From Saccoglossus kowalevskii (Eukaryota > Hemichordata > Enteropneusta > Harrimaniidae), in NCBI RefSeq assembly GCF_000003605.2, contig NW_003115530.1:1-20063 (forward strand): a stretch of DNA of 20,063 nucleotides, read 5' to 3'. Position numbers and translations under genes: made by a program. The first letter of the stretch is position 1. Every line of letters begins with the position of its first letter. A model generated the notes under the pieces. That model was not told the origin of the DNA and searched no databases. It saw nothing but the letters and a program-made list of their open reading frames with translations. This document shows positions 17,612 through 20,063 of the stretch, one piece after another.

Positions 17612-17827
17612 ATTGGTCTCTGGCTCAGCAACTAGAAACTTTTCTTTTAGAAGCTACAGGGGACCCCTGACATTATGACCATACACAAGTTCAAATGGAC
17701 TAAACCCTGTAGAGTCACTGGGAGTGTCCCTAGTAGCAAACAATACAAGGGGTATTCCCTTATCCCAATCCTCCGGACACTCTGTACAGTATGACCTGAG
17801 CATGTTCTTCAAAGTTTGATGATACCT

Positions 17828-18952
17828 TTATAATGCTCCCTGAGACTGGGGATGATAAGGAGAGGATTTGAGCTGACTCACCCCCAGCTGATGCATAACT
17901 TCCTGAAATAACCCAGACATAAAGTTTGACCCTTGGTCAGACTGAATTTCTTTAGGAAGCCCATACCTTGTAAAAAAATGCACCAATGCCTCCACCACTA
18001 CCTTAGCAGTTATAGTTTTCAAAGGCACTACCTCAGGATACCTAGTGGCCATATCCATGATTGTTAACATAAAACGAAAACCTGTCTTGGTTCTAGGCAA
18101 TGGGCCAACACAGTCAACCAACACCTTACTGAATGGCTCACCAAATGCTGGGATAGGCACCAAAGGGGCAGGCTTAATAGCAGGCTGGGGTTTTCCTACA
18201 ACCTGACAAGTATGACACGTTTTGCAGTAGTCAACCACGTCTCTATGTAACTTGGGCCAGTAAAAATGTGCCATTATTCTGGCTTCAGTCTTTCTTACAC
18301 CCAAGTGCCCAGCCACAGGGATAGAATGAGCTATTCTAAGTATCTCATGCCGATAAGAGTGAGGCACCACTATTTGGTGAACTATCGTCCAGTCCTCATC
18401 AGCTGGGGAACTGGGAGGTCGCCACTTCCTCATTAAAACACCATCCTTCATATAACAACACTTCGGAAGATTTTCAGCCTCATTCTCACTCAATGCACTC
18501 GCCATTAGCTCTTTCAAGGTGAAATCTGCTTCTTGCTGCTCTACTAGTGAAGAGTGACTGAAGTCAGTCTTAATCTCATTACCATCCTTCAAATCACCAA
18601 AAAAAGTCTCCGCTAACCACACACCAGAGTCTTCCTTCACTACCTCTGACACCAGCTCATCCTGTCTCTCCTTACTAGTTTGTGACCTAGTAACAACACA
18701 CGCAGGGAATATACCAGGATATAATTCAAGCAACTCTTCAGTCTTGTCATTAACCACAGGCTTACAAGAAACCACGGGGAGTACAATCACCTTACCCCCA
18801 GCCAGGTCATTACCCAGCAGAAAAGTAACGCCCTCTATCGGCAAGGACTTGACCACACCAACAATCACATCTCCAGTGACCAAATCAGACTTCAACTTGA
18901 CATTATACAAGGGAACAGACTCATAACCACCTCCAATACCCTGAACCAGCAC
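17828..18952 (-). CDS. Protease C-terminal part and integrase to catalytic Glu, copy D
   Basis: It contains the LLGNDL segment downstream of the protease triad, the integrase HHCC finger (HEILRIAH, GHLG and CKTCHTC), the first Asp (VDCVGPLP) and the second Asp (SDQGSNF). It stops at the codon where the third catalytic residue, Glu, is expected. The preceding Ala of the SAYHP motif is Pro here. The stretch begins after the 4-base duplication near 18961. Confidence 0.85.
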   Translation of the reverse strand: MLVQGIGGGYESVPLYNVKLKSDLVTGDVIVGVVKSLPIEGVTFLLGNDLAGGKVIVLPVVSCKPVVNDKTEELLELYPGIFPACVVTRSQTSKERQDELVSEVVKEDSGVWLAETFFGDLKDGNEIKTDFSHSSLVEQQEADFTLKELMASALSENEAENLPKCCYMKDGVLMRKWRPPSSPADEDWTIVHQIVVPHSYRHEILRIAHSIPVAGHLGVRKTEARIMAHFYWPKLHRDVVDYCKTCHTCQVVGKPQPAIKPAPLVPIPAFGEPFSKVLVDCVGPLPRTKTGFRFMLTIMDMATRYPEVVPLKTITAKVVVEALVHFFTRYGLPKEIQSDQGSNFMSGLFQEVMHQLGVSQLKSSPYHPQSQGAL

Positions 18953-19565
18953 ACTGGCATCTATCTGTATTTACATTATCTAAAAGTAATACACCAGCCA
19001 ACATTAAAGACTGAGCTGCCCCAGTATCTCTGAGTATAACTACAGGCTTACTATCACTAACCTTACCAAGGGATACCTCACCCTTTGACACAAAGTTTTT
19101 ATACTCTTCAGGTACATCAAGAATTCCACATCTTTTTCCAGGCATGGCTGAACTCCCTACTACTTTCCTAACAGGGTCTCTAACCCTGGCAAATGCTACT
19201 GGCTTTCTCCACTGCCTCTCATTCTTCAACTTGAAACACTCTGCCCTCACATGCCCTGGCTTTTTACAATAGTAACAAAGAGGTTTTTCCCATACTCTCT
19301 TGTTCTCAGCTGGTTTAGGTGTTACAGACTGACTTTTAGTACTCTCACCACTAGCCTCACCGTCCAATGCACCATTAGCACCACAGGAACGCCTATTATT
19401 CCATCTGGGGGAATAGGCCTTTACACTCTTCTTATGGGTTAATTCATAATCATCAGCCACAGCAGCTGCATTTCTAATATTTTTCACTTTATGCTCATCA
19501 AGGTGGGTTTTAATATCTAGGGGAATGCTATCTTTGAATTCCTCCAACAACACTACCTCCCGCAA
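18921..19565 (-). CDS. Gag C-terminal part, zinc knuckle and protease active site, copy D
   Basis: It carries the Gag region upstream of the knuckle, the CCHC knuckle (CYYCKKPGHVRAEC) and the protease RDTGAAQ triad. The frame then shifts at the 4-base duplication, so the last 12 or so residues are not native. It is joined to the upstream Gag by a 1-base loss near 19596. Confidence 0.83.
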   Translation of the reverse strand: MREVVLLEEFKDSIPLDIKTHLDEHKVKNIRNAAAVADDYELTHKKSVKAYSPRWNNRRSCGANGALDGEASGESTKSQSVTPKPAENKRVWEKPLCYYCKKPGHVRAECFKLKNERQWRKPVAFARVRDPVRKVVGSSAMPGKRCGILDVPEEYKNFVSKGEVSLGKVSDSKPVVILRDTGAAQSLMLAGVLLLDNVNTDRCQCAGSGYWRWL

Positions 19566-20063
19566 ACTACAAAAATCTTTCTCTGCCTGGAGGGACTATA
19601 CCATTTATCAAAAACTAGCTCTTTCTCCCTAGCAAACTCAACAAATGTTTGCCCACCGGTACGCTGCAAATGCCTAAATCTCTGTCTATAAGCTTCGGGC
19701 ACTAATTCATAGGCTGACTGAACTGCAGCTTTGACAAACTCATAATCTGCATACTGCTCCTCATCAAGAGTGGAACATACTTTGCTAGCTTTTCCAGTAA
19801 ACACGCTATGCAACAACAAGGTCCAATAACGTTCAGGCCATGCAAGTCGTTTGGCAATTTTCTCAAATGACAAAAAATAGGTATTCACGTCCTGCTCTTG
19901 AAATCTCGGTACTAATTTAATTTCCCGAGCCATATCAAATTCCTGAACTTTACCACCACCATACCTAAACCCAAACTCTGAACCACTAGGGCCACTTCTA
20001 TTAAGTTCCTGCTCTAATCTCATCTTTTCCAACTCAAAATTTTTTTCCTTTTCCCTTTCTTGT
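19553..20063 (-). CDS. Gag middle part, copy D, open at the window edge
   Basis: The frame enters from beyond the right edge inside the 21-bp heptad repeats, continues through the MRLEQELN segment and the Gag body (MAREIKLVPRF, LAWPERYWTLLLHSVFTG), and ends at the 1-base loss near 19596. The Gag start and SAP-like region are outside the window. Confidence 0.83.
   Translation of the reverse strand, partial: QEREKEKNFELEKMRLEQELNRSGPSGSEFGFRYGGGKVQEFDMAREIKLVPRFQEQDVNTYFLSFEKIAKRLAWPERYWTLLLHSVFTGKASKVCSTLDEEQYADYEFVKAAVQSAYELVPEAYRQRFRHLQRTGGQTFVEFAREKELVFDKWYSPSRQRKIFVVCGR

Larger units (their letters stand above)
157..20063 (-). mobile_element. Tandem array of Gmr1-like Ty3/gypsy LTR retrotransposons with shared LTRs
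   Basis: Four copies of one element family lie head to tail on the minus strand, separated by single LTRs of about 800 bp. On the plus strand every LTR has a tRNA-complementary primer binding site immediately to its left and a C-rich tract (the PPT on the sense strand) immediately to its right. Each LTR is therefore shared by two adjacent internal regions. The array continues past the right edge and ends on the left in a deletion. Copy-to-copy differences are a few percent by eye. Known routes to this structure are unequal recombination between LTRs, insertion into an existing LTR followed by exchange, or integration of a tandem cDNA form. The sequence does not separate these. Confidence 0.93.
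14873..20063 (-). mobile_element. Element copy D, cut by the right window edge
   Basis: LTR3 is its 3' LTR. PPT, hairpin, RNase H, RT, integrase, protease and most of Gag are present. The Gag N terminus, leader, PBS and 5' LTR lie beyond the window. Confidence 0.92.
15767..20063 (-). pseudogene. gag-pol: Copy D gag-pol polyprotein, interrupted and partial
   Basis: It is read from the right edge (inside Gag) to the TGA at 15767. Lesions in sense order: a 1-base loss near 19596 in Gag, and a 4-base duplication near 18961-18964 after the protease triad. An ochre codon at 17828-17830 stands exactly at the catalytic Glu of integrase, and an amber codon at 17654-17656 replaces a Lys in the integrase C-terminal region. 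A 20-base loss with a further 1-base loss near 16133-16147 removes 7 residues in frame, and an amber codon at 16133-16135 replaces the Trp at the RNase H start. RT itself is uninterrupted, unlike in copies B and C. Confidence 0.92.

Noticed and set aside
157-20063. CRISPR array or bacterial gene cluster
   Set aside because: The repeats are LTRs of about 800 bp and 21-bp coding repeats. There are no spacers or bacterial gene features, and the proteins are eukaryotic LTR retrotransposon proteins.

Overview
This window is eukaryotic, almost certainly animal, repetitive DNA. It holds no host gene that I can recognise. From about position 157 to the right edge it is one head-to-tail array of LTR retrotransposons, all on the minus strand. 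I call the copies A to D from left to right. Their proteins carry a CCHC zinc-knuckle Gag, a DTG aspartic protease, an HHCC/DDE integrase, a YIDD reverse transcriptase and an RNase H. The RT, RNase H and integrase read as Ty3/gypsy (Metaviridae) type. The pol order, however, is protease-integrase-RT-RNase H, which is the Ty1/copia order. That combination is the hallmark of the Gmr1-like group, first described from cod and other deuterostomes, so I infer a deuterostome or other marine animal host. I cannot name a species.

Layout: 1-156 is unrecognised flank. 157-163 looks like the last 7 bp of a 3' LTR, and 164-2703 is copy A, which has lost its 3' half. 2704-3047 is the copy A leader, 3048-3064 the primer binding site and 3068-3864 LTR1. 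Copy B coding remnant is 3956-8553, followed by its leader, PBS and LTR2 (8921-9722). Copy C coding remnant is 9814-14506, followed by its leader, PBS and LTR3 (14873-15675). Copy D runs from 15767 past the right edge. Each LTR serves at once as the 5' LTR of the copy on its left and the 3' LTR of the copy on its right. No host DNA or target-site duplication lies between copies. The repeat period is 5853 bp (LTR1 to LTR2) and 5952 bp (LTR2 to LTR3).

In an intact element, transcription would start in the LTR and a tRNA (probably tRNA-Arg) would prime at the PBS. A single Gag-Pol reading frame of about 1,560 codons would be translated, and the PPT next to the 3' LTR would prime plus-strand synthesis. 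All four copies are broken by stops and small indels, and none of these lesions is clearly shared between copies. Copy C is the least damaged, with a 1,150-codon open stretch. The copies are mosaics: which pairs look most alike changes along the element. Other points of interest are a Gag coiled-coil minisatellite whose 21-bp unit is exactly one heptad, a conserved hairpin beside the PPT, and a SAP-like motif at the Gag N terminus.
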